Shown here: piece after piece, positions 21,339-33,040 of the stretch
How positions within the stretch are numbered: position 1 is the first letter of the stretch
Layout of the letters: each line of letters begins with the position of its first letter
Assembly: GCA_018894105.1 (NCBI GenBank)
Contig: CM032123.1
Location: forward strand, 24,529,744 to 24,593,743
Direction of reading: 5' to 3'
Origin: Jacaranda mimosifolia
Lineage: Eukaryota > Streptophyta > Magnoliopsida > Lamiales > Bignoniaceae
DNA: 64,000 nucleotides
Translations under genes and position numbers: made by a program
Notes under the pieces: model-generated
What the model was told of the DNA's origin: nothing
Seen by the model: the letters and a program-made list of their open reading frames with translations, nothing else
Database searches by the model: none

Positions 21339-22742
21339 TAGGGCTGTAAATGGATATTAAACGGATCGGATATGCAGTATCCGGATCCGTATCCGACGGA
21401 TATTTTTTTATAATATCCGAATTCGTATCCGCCGGATATTATCCGAATTCGAATATATCCGTATCCGATTATAATTATTCTGAATATCCGTTTATAGATA
21501 TCCGAATATCCGTTCATAGATATTCGAATATCCGTTTATAAATATCCGAATATCCGTTTATGAATATTCGAATATCTGAATCCATTAATTTATAATAAAA
21601 TGCATATTTTTTTCTAATAAATTTCATTTAAAAAAATAATCATATAAATAACATAATAAAATCTAAAAAAAACAACAAACAAACAATAAAATCAGCATAC
21701 TCCAAAAATTAAACAAGCATACAAATCTCCTCAAGAACAAAAGAAATAATAATTTCCAATACATAATACAACAATTCAATATAAACAAAATAAAAATTAA
21801 TTTCAATAAAAGAAAACTATTCACATAGTCCAACAACATGAACATGCTTGAACTTCTCATCTGTTTAACATTGCAAAAACTCTTCTCTTAAGAGCTTATA
21901 AGTTATTTTTTAAAAACAAATTACCAAATACTTTTTGATACCTTATAAACTTTTAACATCTTACCTTAAGAGCTTATAAGATGTTTTAAGAAACTTATAA
22001 GTTCACTCAAACACCCTCTTAAATCTTAATATCCCCTTAGCTAGTTAATAATTTTAGTATTTTAGTATTTTATTTTAGAATTAAAAAGTTAATTATTCTT
22101 AATTTAGTTAAAAAAATTTATAATTATTGATTCACTTTATGATTAATTAATATTAATAAAATGACACCAATATAAATTAATTATAAAGTAAAGCAACAAT
22201 AATTTTATATTGATCAATTTTCTCACTAATATATTAACTTTTCAAATTTTTTGATTTAATATTATTTAATTATCATCATTACCATCTAATTTTTTTGTTA
22301 ATTCTTTAATTACTAATTTATACATATATTCATTTACATATAGATTATGAAATTTAATAATTAAATAATTAAATAAATTATTATGTATAATAATATATTA
22401 TATATGGTAATTTTTTTAAATATTATATATATATTAAAATACATAAAAATAGAATATATTATATATAATATTTTTTTAAATATTATTTATCGGATACGGA
22501 TAATAGATTTGATTAAATTACGGATAATTGAATATATAAACGGATATATCCAACGGATATGTATTCGGAGCGGATATTAAACGGATCGGATAAGCATTTA
22601 CCATATTCGTATCCGTTTATAGTCGGATGTCTACTAATCGAATACGGATAATATCCGCTTTAAACGGATACGGATAATAGTCCTATAAACGGATTCGGAT
22701 GCGAACGGTAAACGAATTTTCGAATATCCATTTACAGCCCTA
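21339..22742. mobile_element. Non-autonomous hAT element in the viral coat gene (1404 bp)
   Basis: Termini are TAGGGCTGTAAATGG and CCATTTACAGCCCTA with a perfect 8-bp duplication GTTGTTGC. Both subterminal parts are packed with GGATAT/ATATCCG motifs in both orientations (21355-21575 and 22485-22735). The centre is AT-rich and codes for nothing recognisable. It must depend on a transposase made elsewhere. Its insertion is later than the viral integration. Confidence 0.95.
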
Positions 22743-22750
22743 GTTGTTGC

Positions 22751-23652
22751 TAACATGATTGTTGCAGGATTTACTGGATAATTAAAAGGTTGGTAGGATA
22801 ATTATCTTACTGCTTCTGATAGAATTGAAATTCTTAATACTATCAAGAGTGAAACAGGTCATAATGTTGAAAATGTTGTTTATACACTTGTTAATATTAC
22901 AGAATATTTTACTGGTAGATGGTCTAATAATAGCGAAAATATCATAACATTACTTAATGGATTAAAATGTCCTACTCTCACCTCATTTAGGTGGTATAAA
23001 GACACATTTTTGTCTAGAGTAATGGAACTTCCTGAGTCTAATAGTACTAAATGGAAATCTAAATTTATAGATGGTTTACCTTCTTTATTTGCTGAAAGGG
23101 TTAGAAAAAACCTTAGAAAAGGAGGAACTCATATTGAATATGATAATTATACTTATGGAAAACTTATAGGAACATGTATTCAAGAAGGTTTATCCTTATG
23201 TAATGAGATTAAATTGAATCAACAAATTAAAAGACATAATATTACAGAAAAAAGACAATTAGGTCAATTTTGTGGTCAATTTGGTATGGAACAACCTTCC
23301 ACTAGTAAGCCTCATAGGCAAAAAAAAGATAAAATATCTATTAATAAAACAAAAGAGAAAAGAAGAGGAAAAAGAGAAAAAAGAAAAAAAGAAAGAATAG
23401 AAAAGAAAAAATCAAAAACCTATTTTAAATGTGGTAAAATAGGCCATTATGCTGATAAGTGTAAAATAAAGAAAAAGATTAATAATCCTAATATTGATGC
23501 AGATTTAAAAGAAACTCTTTCTAAATTACTTTTAAATTCTAATTCAGAAGATAATTCTGATGTTTCAGATAATAGTTCTGAGAAATCTTTAGAATCTGAA
23601 GATTTAAAAGTTTTAGAAAATGAAAATTATATTTTTGAAGAATATATATTTA
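22751..23652 (+). pseudogene. Pararetrovirus coat protein, C-terminal part with zinc knuckle
   Basis: The reading resumes after the hAT element with the conserved coat-domain text NITEYFTGRW, LNGLKCPTLTSFRWYKDTFL and KWKSKFIDGLPSLFAERVRK, then a basic Lys/Arg-rich tract and a zinc knuckle at 23421-23462 (FKCGKIGHYADKC). The first Cys of the CX2CX4HX4C knuckle is Tyr here (TAT at 23421-23423), so metal binding should be lost. An acidic Ser/Glu-rich tail follows, and the frame then runs out of the virus at the 26-bp edge repeat. Early stops are present at about 22780-22795. The stretch 23010-23753 is an uninterrupted 247-codon frame. Confidence 0.85.
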
Positions 23653-23678
23653 TATATGATATATACATATATATGTTG

Positions 23679-24260
23679 AATAAAAAAAAAAAGGATATAT
23701 ACTATATATGCATGGCAATAACTGCTTACTACCCATGGAAAAAAAAAGAATAACTACTTGTTAATTATTTTAGATATATTAATTATTTGAATAAATAATT
23801 AATATATTTAAAATATTTTTATTTTAAATATGATTATTATTCTCATAAATAATTTAATTTAATTTAACTAAATTATTTTAAATATCCTTACTAATTTAAT
23901 AGTATTTAATATATAACTCAATTAACAAATATATTTTTTATTTAATATTATTAAATAAGTCTAATCATATAAATAAATTATTTTAGATATATATATATTA
24001 TTCAATATATTTCAAAATTTTAAAATGCATAATTCAAAGAGGAGCATTTAACTCTTTTGTCATTTCACTAATTTTCAGCACTTTTCCATTTTTCTTATAA
24101 TTATTTTGCTATTAGGGCAATTTTCAACTTTTCACATTTTCCATCTACCTTACAAATGGATTTGTCAATTTTTTGGGGAGGGGGGGGGTTGTAATTTTTG
24201 AAAAAGTGAGGACCTTTTCGTAATACACCATACCTCAGGCGTGGTTGCCATAATTCACCC
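23679..24260. other. Right part of Mutator-like element 1, non-coding
   Basis: This AT-rich 580 bp leads to the right TIR (about 24190-24260). No ORF is seen. Confidence 0.7.
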
Positions 24261-24269
24261 TAATAATAA

Positions 24270-26285
24270 ATATTGAATGGGGGTTCTTATATATTAATAA
24301 TGTTTAATTTATGAGACAAAAGTTGGCTCCTAACAAGCTAGGTAGTACTAGGAAGTTTGGTATGCTAAACTCATTTAACTATATTGTTATTGTTTTGACA
24401 ATGGTCAATTGTAAGGAAATAGATGTCTTTCTAATTATAATAATATGTCCTTGCTTGATTATCATGTCATAACATCAACCTCAAAGTAATAAGCACGTAG
24501 ATAATAAAATACAAGCAAGGCCAGCTATGAGAGCAAGTAACATGATTTTAAGATAACTTTATGTATTTTCCTCTAAAGAACTACTTCATATCAAGCAAAT
24601 AACTAAAAAAGTATAATATAATGCATACAAAAATCATAACATTCACTATGTTAAAAGAAGTGCAACAAATAAATACAATAAGCTTTAGCTTTTAGACATA
24701 TGTATGAGAATATCAAGAACTAAGTGGAGTAAGGGGAAAATACCTTACCATAAGAAGGCGGAGCACTTGATTATACTAGTGATGTTGAACAGGCTACAGT
24801 TGCAATCTGGAGAGAAACTCATGTTCCTAAAGAAGTTGTTACATATAAAAAGCAAATTGAGCAATGGAAAATTAAAATAAGAAAATACTTACTTCCTTTG
24901 CATCAAGTCCAAATGCAAGAAAAATCAATTCTCAACAATGCAAAATTAGAGCCTATTTTTATAACCTAGTGATGTAAATATTTTATGATCTGGACATAGA
25001 TTAAACATATATTTGCTGATTGGAAAAGAAAACAAACTATAAGAATAACTTAGCTATTATGGAAATAAATTAGGCATCCATAGAAATGACAGTAAGTTTA
25101 CCTATTAACTATGGGAGGATTTAATATCTTGAACTTTTGTGTAGATTACTGCTGTCAGTCAATATATCTTGGATCATCTCTAGTGTAGCAATGAAATTCT
25201 ATAGAGCAACAAAAGAGCAAAGCTTTAAAATACTCGGCAAAAGGTCCCAAAAAGATCTACAGTAGCAACAATTTGCTACTCAAGCCACATGAGTTTGATC
25301 CAAGTAGTATTTGTTGCTACTCAAGCCACATGAGTTTGATCCAAGTAGTAGGATACAGGAACCATCCAAATTCATCCTCAATTTCGAAAGAGAAAAAAAA
25401 TTAGATCCTCTCTAGGCTGTGTTTCAGCAATCTCATCATTCCTATATAGAAAGTTAAATAGCTTCTGTATCATGTCCAACTCCAGTGTAATTCCAAAGTG
25501 ACATTATTTTCTTTTAACTTTTAAGTACATGTGTGAATGTGGATTTTAATGCATGTATATATTGTATGATTGGTGATTTGAGGGTGGGAGGTTGGGCTTA
25601 TCATGGGGGAGGAAACTTAGTGAAATCAAACTCATTATAAGTTACTGTCAAGGTTCATATATGTGCTTTTCAAAAAACAGTAACAATTTATAGAATTTGT
25701 TTCAAGATTAGTGTATATACCACATCACACCAACACAACATATTCTTTGAAGTAAAATCCCTCCATATTTGAGGAGATATCAAAAAACTAATCATTATAT
25801 TTTCTCCCAATGATTCGAATCACTAGCCAACTACAATTTATCCTTTCTTCAGACCTATCAAACCTTCATTACACCATTCAGAACCCAACAATGTCCGAGA
25901 TTGCATAAATGATGCAACTTAATTTTATCAATTCTTCATGCAATCAACATCTGAAACCATGAATTACAATCTGTAAATTTCACAACCAGCCAGCCCACAC
26001 AAGTTGCTTTCATGAACAGTCATTCCAAAGTTTCTTATATATATATATATATAACCGGCATTCCAAAATGCACATGCAGACAAAATTCCATCCCTCTTAA
26101 TAGTAGATAAAGAAATCTTAGAGGAAGGCCATTGTTAAGTCAAAAGTTGCTAAATAAATTATAGAAAGCAGTTCCAGCTCGTTACATAGGTTTATTTTAA
26201 GTTTTCCAGCATTAGCTTCAGCCACCTAAATAATTTGTAAATCAAAGATGCTGTTTATTGACATAGGTCTATGAGATTAACTTAC
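24270..26285. other. CACTA interior without recognisable gene
   Basis: No convincing gene is seen in this 2-kb stretch. A 41-bp unit is tandemly doubled at 25274-25355 (TGCTACTCAAGCCACATG start). Around 24755-24880 a plus-strand frame reads GGALDYTSDVEQATVAIW and HVPKEVVTYKK, which has coding flavour but which I cannot assign. By position it may hold introns or decayed exons of the kinase copy to the right, whose C-terminal lobe was not found. Confidence 0.45.
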
Positions 26286-28275
26286 CAATGATTGCCCCCA
26301 CAATGCATATTAGCATAAGTTCTTCTCTGGTCAGAATCTCCCACAATGTTACGCCAAATGAGAACACATCAATCTGTCGAAAGTCATATTACATGTTAAT
26401 TAATTTCCACTCTTACTGATTGCCTGTAATAGATAGACAAAAAATAGCAGATTAATTAAAATAGTCCCTCACCTTTTCAAATACCCGATTAGTACTTCCA
26501 TTCAACGATTCTGGCGCCATCCAGGGAAGGGTTCCTCGAACACCACCAGATACCAGAGTGTTGCGTTTAATTCTTGATAGTCCAAAATCTCCAACCTACA
26601 GAGAATTTCTTAGTCATTAGCAAAAGTAAAGATGAAGTAAGGTTTTCTCAAAAATTAGGATTGATCATATTCCTATGTGATAATGTCATACTTTTCACCA
26701 TACTTGGAATAGGTTTGGATATATTAAAATCAAAAAGGAAATTACATGACATGAAAGTTGAGCAAAAATTTAAATAACTACTACCTTCCCTTACAAATTA
26801 TCCAAGTCATCATCCCAAAAAGGAAAGCAAAATAATTAAAAGTACATCAAGTTGAAAATGAAATTGTAACATAGGAGCCTCAAAGCTCAATTGTTGACTT
26901 CATATGCCAGAAGGATTTCGGGTCCACCCTTTCATAAATCTGGATACCATTGCCAACAATTAAAAAAGCATTCCATTTCCTAACAATTTCAGCAAAAGGC
27001 CTGCCCAGGATCCTGGATCCAGTCCGTGATGCAGCAGAAAAAAACTTAGTAATATAGCATAATTTCGGCAAAATAGATGCCCCACCCAGTGACAACAAAG
27101 TTTCAGCAAAATAGATTCAGGATCGAAACCTCTGAACTGCGAAGTTTCAGATTAAAGGCACCCACGTGGAGCATGAATCAACACCCCAAACCAACAGATT
27201 GCAGCCAAATTAAAACGCAAACTAATCCAGCCCCAAGGTCGACATCCAGTTCATCAAAATAAATCAAGCATCAGGCGACTAGATATTTACCATTCAAGCA
27301 GCAACAACTTTGCATTCCCACATTCTGACTCCAATGCAGCACCATAAAAACATTACAACAAATGCCAATGAGTTCAAATTCTAAAGATCAGATCCTCCCC
27401 GATATGTATTTGACCATTAGTGCCCTCTTGCCATTTGTACTGGGCATTTTTAGGTTTTGTCTCAGTGCCTTCTTTCTCTTTCAAATATATATTCTTAAGA
27501 ATGTTTAAATGATTATAAATGTCCTGGATGACGAAGAAAATTCAATTGTGGGTTTTGGAGAAAAATAAAAAAATTCATAAATCTGACTTATTTCCAAATA
27601 CCATTCCTACATTCTCAAATTCTAAAGTGGAGCCTAAATTGTAAAAGTAAATATCATTGTATGGTATAATTGAATTAAGATATAGGGGAATAAAAAGAAT
27701 CCCAATAGCACATGTTCAATTCAATTCAAATTTGTTAACTAAGATTTCCACAAGTCACGAGAATTTCTCTTTTATTCTGTTTCAGAAGGGCGATGTGTAT
27801 TATTATCCCCGACATCAAATTGAAGGAAATATTGAACATGAAGTTCAAACCTATCTGTCTGATTGATCAAGAAGTACCTTGCAAATAGGTTGCCATGGAT
27901 TTCTCAGATTAACTAACAAATTGTCACATTTCAGATCAAAATGGACAATATTTTTTGAATGCAAGTACTCCATGCCAAATGTTGGATCCATGGCGATTAA
28001 GCTTTTTATGATGATCAAGTAATCTGTGTTAAATTTCAGAAAATCAAGTCCAAACTATGAATTGACCATTGCAAAAGTATCTAAGAAATGAAGCCTCTGT
28101 ACTTGTCCTTTTTCATTAGAGCAGTCCTAAGAGATCCATTTGCCATAAATTCTGTTACAGTTGCCAAGTTCCCCCAGCACCATCAGGCACCACATGGTAA
28201 ACTGCAACAACATTTGGATGTTGCAAATTTGATAGAATATGAGCTTCTCACCAGAAGTTTTTTGTCTGCAAAGTA
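26286..28275 (-). pseudogene. Captured Raf-like protein kinase fragment, four exons
   Basis: Four kinase exons lie in order on the minus strand. About 28088-28275 holds HILSNLQHPNVVAVYHVVPD and TEFMANGSLR (N-lobe and hinge). 27878 to about 28030 holds [19 protein letters not shown], with the catalytic loop HFDLKCDN. 26473-26595 (41 codons, intact) holds VGDFGLSR and [14 protein letters not shown], with the DFG motif. 26286-26373 holds IDVFSFGVTLWEIL. Introns start GT and end AG where the borders can be read. The pattern is that of the plant PB1-domain Raf-like (MAPKKK-type) kinases. A CGA-to-TGA stop after NFW, several one-base deletions and the lost C-lobe make it non-functional. It probably was carried by the CACTA element; retained introns exclude retroposition. 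Confidence 0.82.
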
Positions 28276-28658
28276 ATGACAACAATAAGTTTTCTGGATG
28301 CACATCACATTCAAAAGATTCTTCCAATCAGATAAAGACATGACATCTAAAAGAAAATATGTAAATCACCCGCCTAATATTAAATATAAGATAAAACACT
28401 CAATAGATGAAGACAACTGCTCCCAGGGCCAGGGCGATTTTGGACAATACATAATTTTTATGATTTGTGCTTTTTTGAGTTACAAAATTAAGTGGGTATG
28501 ACATACTTTTAGTTGTACATATATTGGTTAAAAAGACCACTTCCCAAAAGATTAAAAGTCAGAAATTCTTTAGCAACATAGTAAAAGGAAGAACATATTA
28601 ATAGGAAGAATATAGCTTCTAAAGAAATAGACAAGAGAATGAGGGTGGTCCACAATGC
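28276..28658. other. Spacer, no gene seen
   Basis: This is AT-rich sequence between the kinase exons and the hAT element at 28659. It may be kinase intron. Nothing else is recognisable. Confidence 0.5.
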
Positions 28659-29751
28659 TAGGCCTGTAAATGGGTAGGGTATTACCCTACTCAGGCCCAA
28701 AATGTCATACCCATACCCATACTTGTACCCATACTTATTAAATATAATGTAATGGGTATGGGTAGGGTCTATACCCATAAATTACCCATGTACCCATACC
28801 CATACATTACCCATTACTTTATATTTAAATTTAATTTATGAACTTAAAAATTATTTATACTGAAATCAAATTTATATTAATGATAAACTTTTTATATATA
28901 AAAATTATAAATATGTGAATGAGCGGTAACAATTAAATAAATTCTTTTATTAAAAATTAAACTAAATTAATAAAATTAATAAATTGAGATTGCAATTTTT
29001 TTTTAAAAAAAAATGAAATAGCATAGCAACAGTTGAACACTTTTTATTAATAAAATTAATAATGGAATAAATATTTTTATAAAAATAGTTAATAAAATTA
29101 ATTTTGCTAATGACTAAAGTTTATTAATATAGAAATTAACTGTTTTTATAAAATTAAATATAGAAAAAGTTTTTGCTCTTAAACTGTTTTTATTAACTAT
29201 TTTTTTAATAAACTGTATATAAACCGTATTTTTTTAATAAACTGTTTTTATTCACTATTTTTTTAATAAACTGTATGTTTTTTTTAATAAACTGTTTTTA
29301 TTAACTTTTTTTTAATAAACTATTTTTAATTAACTACTTTTAAACTGTATTTTTTTTAATTAGCAAAAAGTTTAACTACTAATAATATTAATAAAGTTTA
29401 ATATTAATAAAGTTTAACTATTATATTAATAAAATAGTTAATTTAATTAGAAAAAAGTTTAAAATTAATTAATTTAAATTTAATGATTAAATTAAATATA
29501 GAAAAAAAAATTATTTTTTGTTATCATATGCAAAATAATATTTTTAGTATATATTAAGAAAATTAATGTATACATTAAAAACATAAGTCTAATAAACTAG
29601 ACCCAATAGGTCTTGGGTTAGTTAGGGTAGGGTAGGATTAGGGTCTCATTCTTTTGGGTATTTTAGGGTAGGGTAAAAATTGGGTATTTTTGTTTGGGTA
29701 TTTTAGGGTATGGGTATGGGTATGGTGATACCCTACCCATTTACAGGCCTA
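28659..29751. mobile_element. Non-autonomous hAT element with GGGTA-rich ends (1093 bp)
   Basis: The termini are TAGGCCTGTAAATGGGTAGG and the complement CCCATTTACAGGCCTA. The 8-bp target duplication is CACAATGC, at 28651-28658 and 29752-29759. The subterminal parts consist of repeated GGGTA/TACCC phrases (28670-28815 and 29620-29735). The centre is nearly pure AT. It shares the CTGTAAATGG terminus with the hAT elements at 21339 and 30485 but has a different subterminal motif. Confidence 0.94.
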
Positions 29752-29759
29752 CACAATGC

Positions 29760-30476
29760 CAACAGTAACAGCAAACTTTGTTCCACACAAACTACCAACT
29801 GTAACAAGTTAAACTCCACAAAACCAACATATGAGTTGATGCCATGTTTGACCATTCAGAAATTTAGTCCCAAAATCAAAGTCATCCTTGAGTTGTTTTT
29901 AATTTCAATTTTAGGACTTCCCAAAAAAGTAAAATTAAAAATGTAAAACTTCTCTTTCTATGGTGAAACTACAGGCATTCCAAGTTGCCTGGGCTGCTAC
30001 TTGTAAGGTTAAAGCCTCAATAATTAACATCCCGGCAAAATATCTATTCCTTGTGGGACCTATTTCATTTTCTGGTCCACGCTGTCAACAATATAACATT
30101 GTTTTCCAGGTAACTATATACAAATCTGGCCCTATTAATCATTTCTTGATTGTTTCACTTGCTAAAAATAATTGAAAGATATGAGAAAATTTACTGAAGC
30201 CCATGTGTTTGTCAATATTTTGCAGTTAGGTGGCACAATTTTTGCCCCAACAAGCTCAAGCCATTGGCCAAATGGCAAAAACCGCTGCATCCTAGGAAGT
30301 AAAAATATACAACCTTATACATAAAAGATAAATCAACTTTCCTCAATGAAAAATTCAACACTCCAAGGGAGACCTTCCATCAACAATTCTTTAACATCCA
30401 TGACCCAACCGCAAGGTCATTTGACCTCTTCTTAGGCCATGTTCACAGGACTAAAGATAAAAAGAGAGATATGTTG
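29760..30476. other. CACTA interior between two hAT elements, no gene assigned
   Basis: The text is less AT-rich than around it and has short open frames on both strands, for example 29960-30175, but no domain is recognised. It may be exon or intron of a captured gene. Confidence 0.4.
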
Positions 30477-31335
30477 GTTACATGTAGGGTTGTAAATGGA
30501 TATTAAATGGTACAGATACACTGTATCCGTATTCATATCCATATTCGTTTAAGTTTTATAATATTCATATCCGTATCGTGGGTATTTTTTAATAACATTC
30601 CAATTCATACCCGCCGGATATTATCCGAATTCGGATATATCCGTATCCGGTTATAATTATTAGGATTATCTATTTATAAATATTCGAATATCCGTTTATA
30701 AATATTCGAATATCCGATTACGCATATCCAAATATTCGAATCCGAAAATGCATATTTTTTCTAATAAATTTTATTAAAAAAAGTAATCAAATAAATAAAA
30801 TAATAAAATCTAGAAAAACCAACAAACAAACAATCAAATTAGCATACTCCAAAGATCAAATGTGCATACAGATCTCCTTAAAAATCAAATAAAAAATAAC
30901 AATCTTTTTCAATCTCCTTAATAATAGATGCGTAGAAGCACTAGAAGATGGAAAATCCAAAGTATGTGACGTAAATCAACAATTTCTTTTTCAAAAACCT
31001 ATTGAATAATAAAAAAAATAAGAAAAAAATCAAACATGTAAGATATTTAGCAATATATAATCAAAAAGCATAATAAACATAATTATAACTCAAAATATTA
31101 ACTACATAATTCATAAACACAATTCATATAATCATAACTTAAGCACTAATAAAATAATTTACCTTTTAGTTTACAATGCTCAAAAGATGCAAAATTTCAA
31201 ACATGCACAATTAAATAAAACATCAATATAATTATAAAAAATTCAAAAAAAAAGAAGGAATAATAATAAATTTTTAAAGGAATTTAATCACATTTCCAAA
31301 GTAAATGTTAAAAATATCTGAGAAATAATAATAAC

Positions 31336-31431
31336 CTATAACTACGACTTTGGTTGAAGCTTTGACTCCTACTCCGACGATGGCGAGGAGAACGAAACCT
31401 CACAGGTGATCGTGAAAAACTCCTATCACAT
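31336..31431 (-). pseudogene. Captured exon of an SR-type (Arg/Ser-rich) protein gene
   Basis: On the minus strand a 96-bp stretch begins after CTCAG and ends before GTTATT, so both splice borders are canonical. In the one long frame it reads CDRSFSRSPVRFRSPRHRRS followed by RSQSFNQSRSYR. Dense Arg-Ser dipeptides mark the RS domain of splicing factors or RS-containing cyclophilins. RS domains bind other splicing factors and direct nuclear speckle targeting. Only one exon is clear. A second possible exon, with an acceptor TTGCAG, is near 32140-32182. No promoter or start is seen, so this is a gene fragment inside the hAT element. Confidence 0.6.
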
Positions 31432-32759
31432 CTGAGATTTAACAAAATCAAGAAACATGTAAGAAGCTTTGCTTTTGCAAAGCTTATGAAATTGAAGACA
31501 AGTGAAAAAGCCAAAGGATTTTGATACATTTGCAATAAAAGAACAAAATGGAGTGATACATGAGAATAATATGTGATGCAGAACTAGCCATCTTTGGAGA
31601 TACATTGCATCAGAATTCAAAACCAATTGAAAAGATCAGTACATGTTCAATCAGAATGGAGACTAATATCAATGTCAAACCTGCAGGAAGAGCTTAAACC
31701 AAAATCATAATGAATGAGGTAAAAAAACTCCGAAGGCATTTCTGATGCAAGCTATCTCCTAAAATTGGAAGTATGGTCCCTTAACCACATCGTCCTATTC
31801 AATTGCACCTTATCTAAAATTTTGATTACCATCTTTTTTATAATCAATTATCAATGAAATTTGCAAAATCTTTAAAAAAGAATAAAAAATAGAGATATAG
31901 ATATCAATAGCAGCATGAGAACTCAGTATATCTTTCATAACACACAATTTTTCCTTCTTATATTTGGATTTGCACTCCTCTTGTGCAGTTACATTGCACA
32001 CTTAGACAAAATCGTAACTTTCAAATTTGCGGCACAAATTAAATTGCAAGAGTAAGATTGCCATGTACCATATAACACGCCTAAAAAATCAAATGACTTG
32101 TGTTGTGTGCTGCTTGCTGCTAGACTAATATATTCCTTGTCTTGGGAACTGGATATTGCGAATCTTCATCCATTTTCTGCAAGGATCAATTAATAATTCA
32201 AACCAGAATTAGTTTCCCTTATCAAACATAAAACAGCCTTAAGAACCTCATAGCATATCAACAAAAGCTAGCAACGTAGTTGAAAATGCTACATTCATAA
32301 AGCATGAACACCCTCAAAAACTATTTTTCTAAACAAATTTCAAGGCCCAGTACCTCCAACAATCTACAGAGCAAATATTTATAAACATTTTAGCACAAAG
32401 TGGTCCAGAAGTTTCTACATTATGCAGTTCAATAACCAAGATATTATCAAACATTAAAACCCATCTTCAAAAATAATCGAATTTACAAACACTTACATTG
32501 AAATTACATAATAGATAATCACACCATTCAATTGGGTTTTCAGTATTTCCATCAGTTCACCCAAAAAGTGTAAATTATTTGAGTTTTTTAAAAGATAATA
32601 ATTAACTCAAAATATACTTAATAATAAATCAAATTACAAGCGAATATTACTAAGTGATTCAGTCTCAACATTTATTGACATCTCTTCAGCTGCTTTAAGA
32701 TGGAAACAAATAAACGATTAAATAAAATGCAGCTCTAAGAAGATATGAAGGATTCAAAA

Positions 32760-33040
32760 AGGGGGGGTGGGGGGAAAGAGCAGCAGCTGCTACTGCTTGA
32801 TTGGCCAGCGACAGCCAGCAACTACTGCTGGCTTGCAGCGAGGTGGAGGCCAGCCGCAGCTAGCCTCCGCAACGAGCATCTCGCTGGCGCTTTTGCCGGT
32901 GAGATACTTACATTTAAAAAAAAAGGAGCAGCAGCTACTGCTACCTGGAGCATCTTACCGGCGCTTTTGCCGGCGAGATGCTTACATTTAAAAAATAAAA
33001 AAAATAAAAACGAGGGGGTACCTAGTGTGCCTGTTGTGGG
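32760..33040. repeat. GC-rich block with a doubled hairpin unit
   Basis: A GC-rich stretch begins with a G run and holds two copies of an about 47-bp unit starting GAGCATCT at 32874 and 32948 (74 bp apart). Each contains GGCGCTTTTGCCGG and can fold as a stem around the loop GCTTTT. Frames across the block are Ala/Leu-rich with no recognised domain. Confidence 0.65.

Larger units (their letters stand above)
13279..23652 (+). mobile_element. Endogenous pararetrovirus (Caulimoviridae), permuted and decayed
   Basis: In order on the plus strand are: RT (cut by a Mutator-like element), RNase H, a separate downstream ORF, the pregenomic promoter, leader, movement protein (first part inverted) and coat protein with a zinc knuckle. 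That is the circular order of a caulimovirid opened in the protease/RT region. Aspartic protease and the RT N-terminus are not found. Without the two internal transposons the viral part is about 6.25 kb, below the usual 7-8 kb. Similarity of the RT end and of the downstream ORF suggests a solendovirus- or petuvirus-like group, but genus is not established here. Every ORF has stops or shifts. Confidence 0.9.
12973..24260. mobile_element. Mutator-like TIR element 1, host of the pararetrovirus
   Basis: The ends are inverted repeats: GGGTGAATTATAGCTATCAC on the left and GGGTGAATTATGGCAACCAC on the complement of the right end, with similarity over roughly 70 bp including a CCTGAGGT phrase and AAGGTCCT. 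They are flanked by the 9-bp duplication TAATAATAA. Without the virus the element would be about 0.9 kb and non-coding. It lies inside the CACTA element. No transposase is seen. Superfamily assignment rests on TIR form and duplication length only. Confidence 0.68.

Noticed and set aside
22383..22580. 65-codon frame rich in Ile and Tyr
   Set aside because: It lies in the AT-rich centre and subterminal repeats of a hAT element and is explained by ATATCCG-type repeats.
25274..25355. Two-copy 41-bp tandem repeat considered as CRISPR-like or regulatory
   Set aside because: Only two adjacent copies without spacers; a simple tandem duplication in plant DNA.
28670..29735. GGGTA and TAGGG-like repeats suggesting interstitial telomere sequence
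   Set aside because: The unit is GGGTA/GGGTATG, not the plant telomere repeat TTTAGGG, and it is bounded by hAT termini with an 8-bp duplication.
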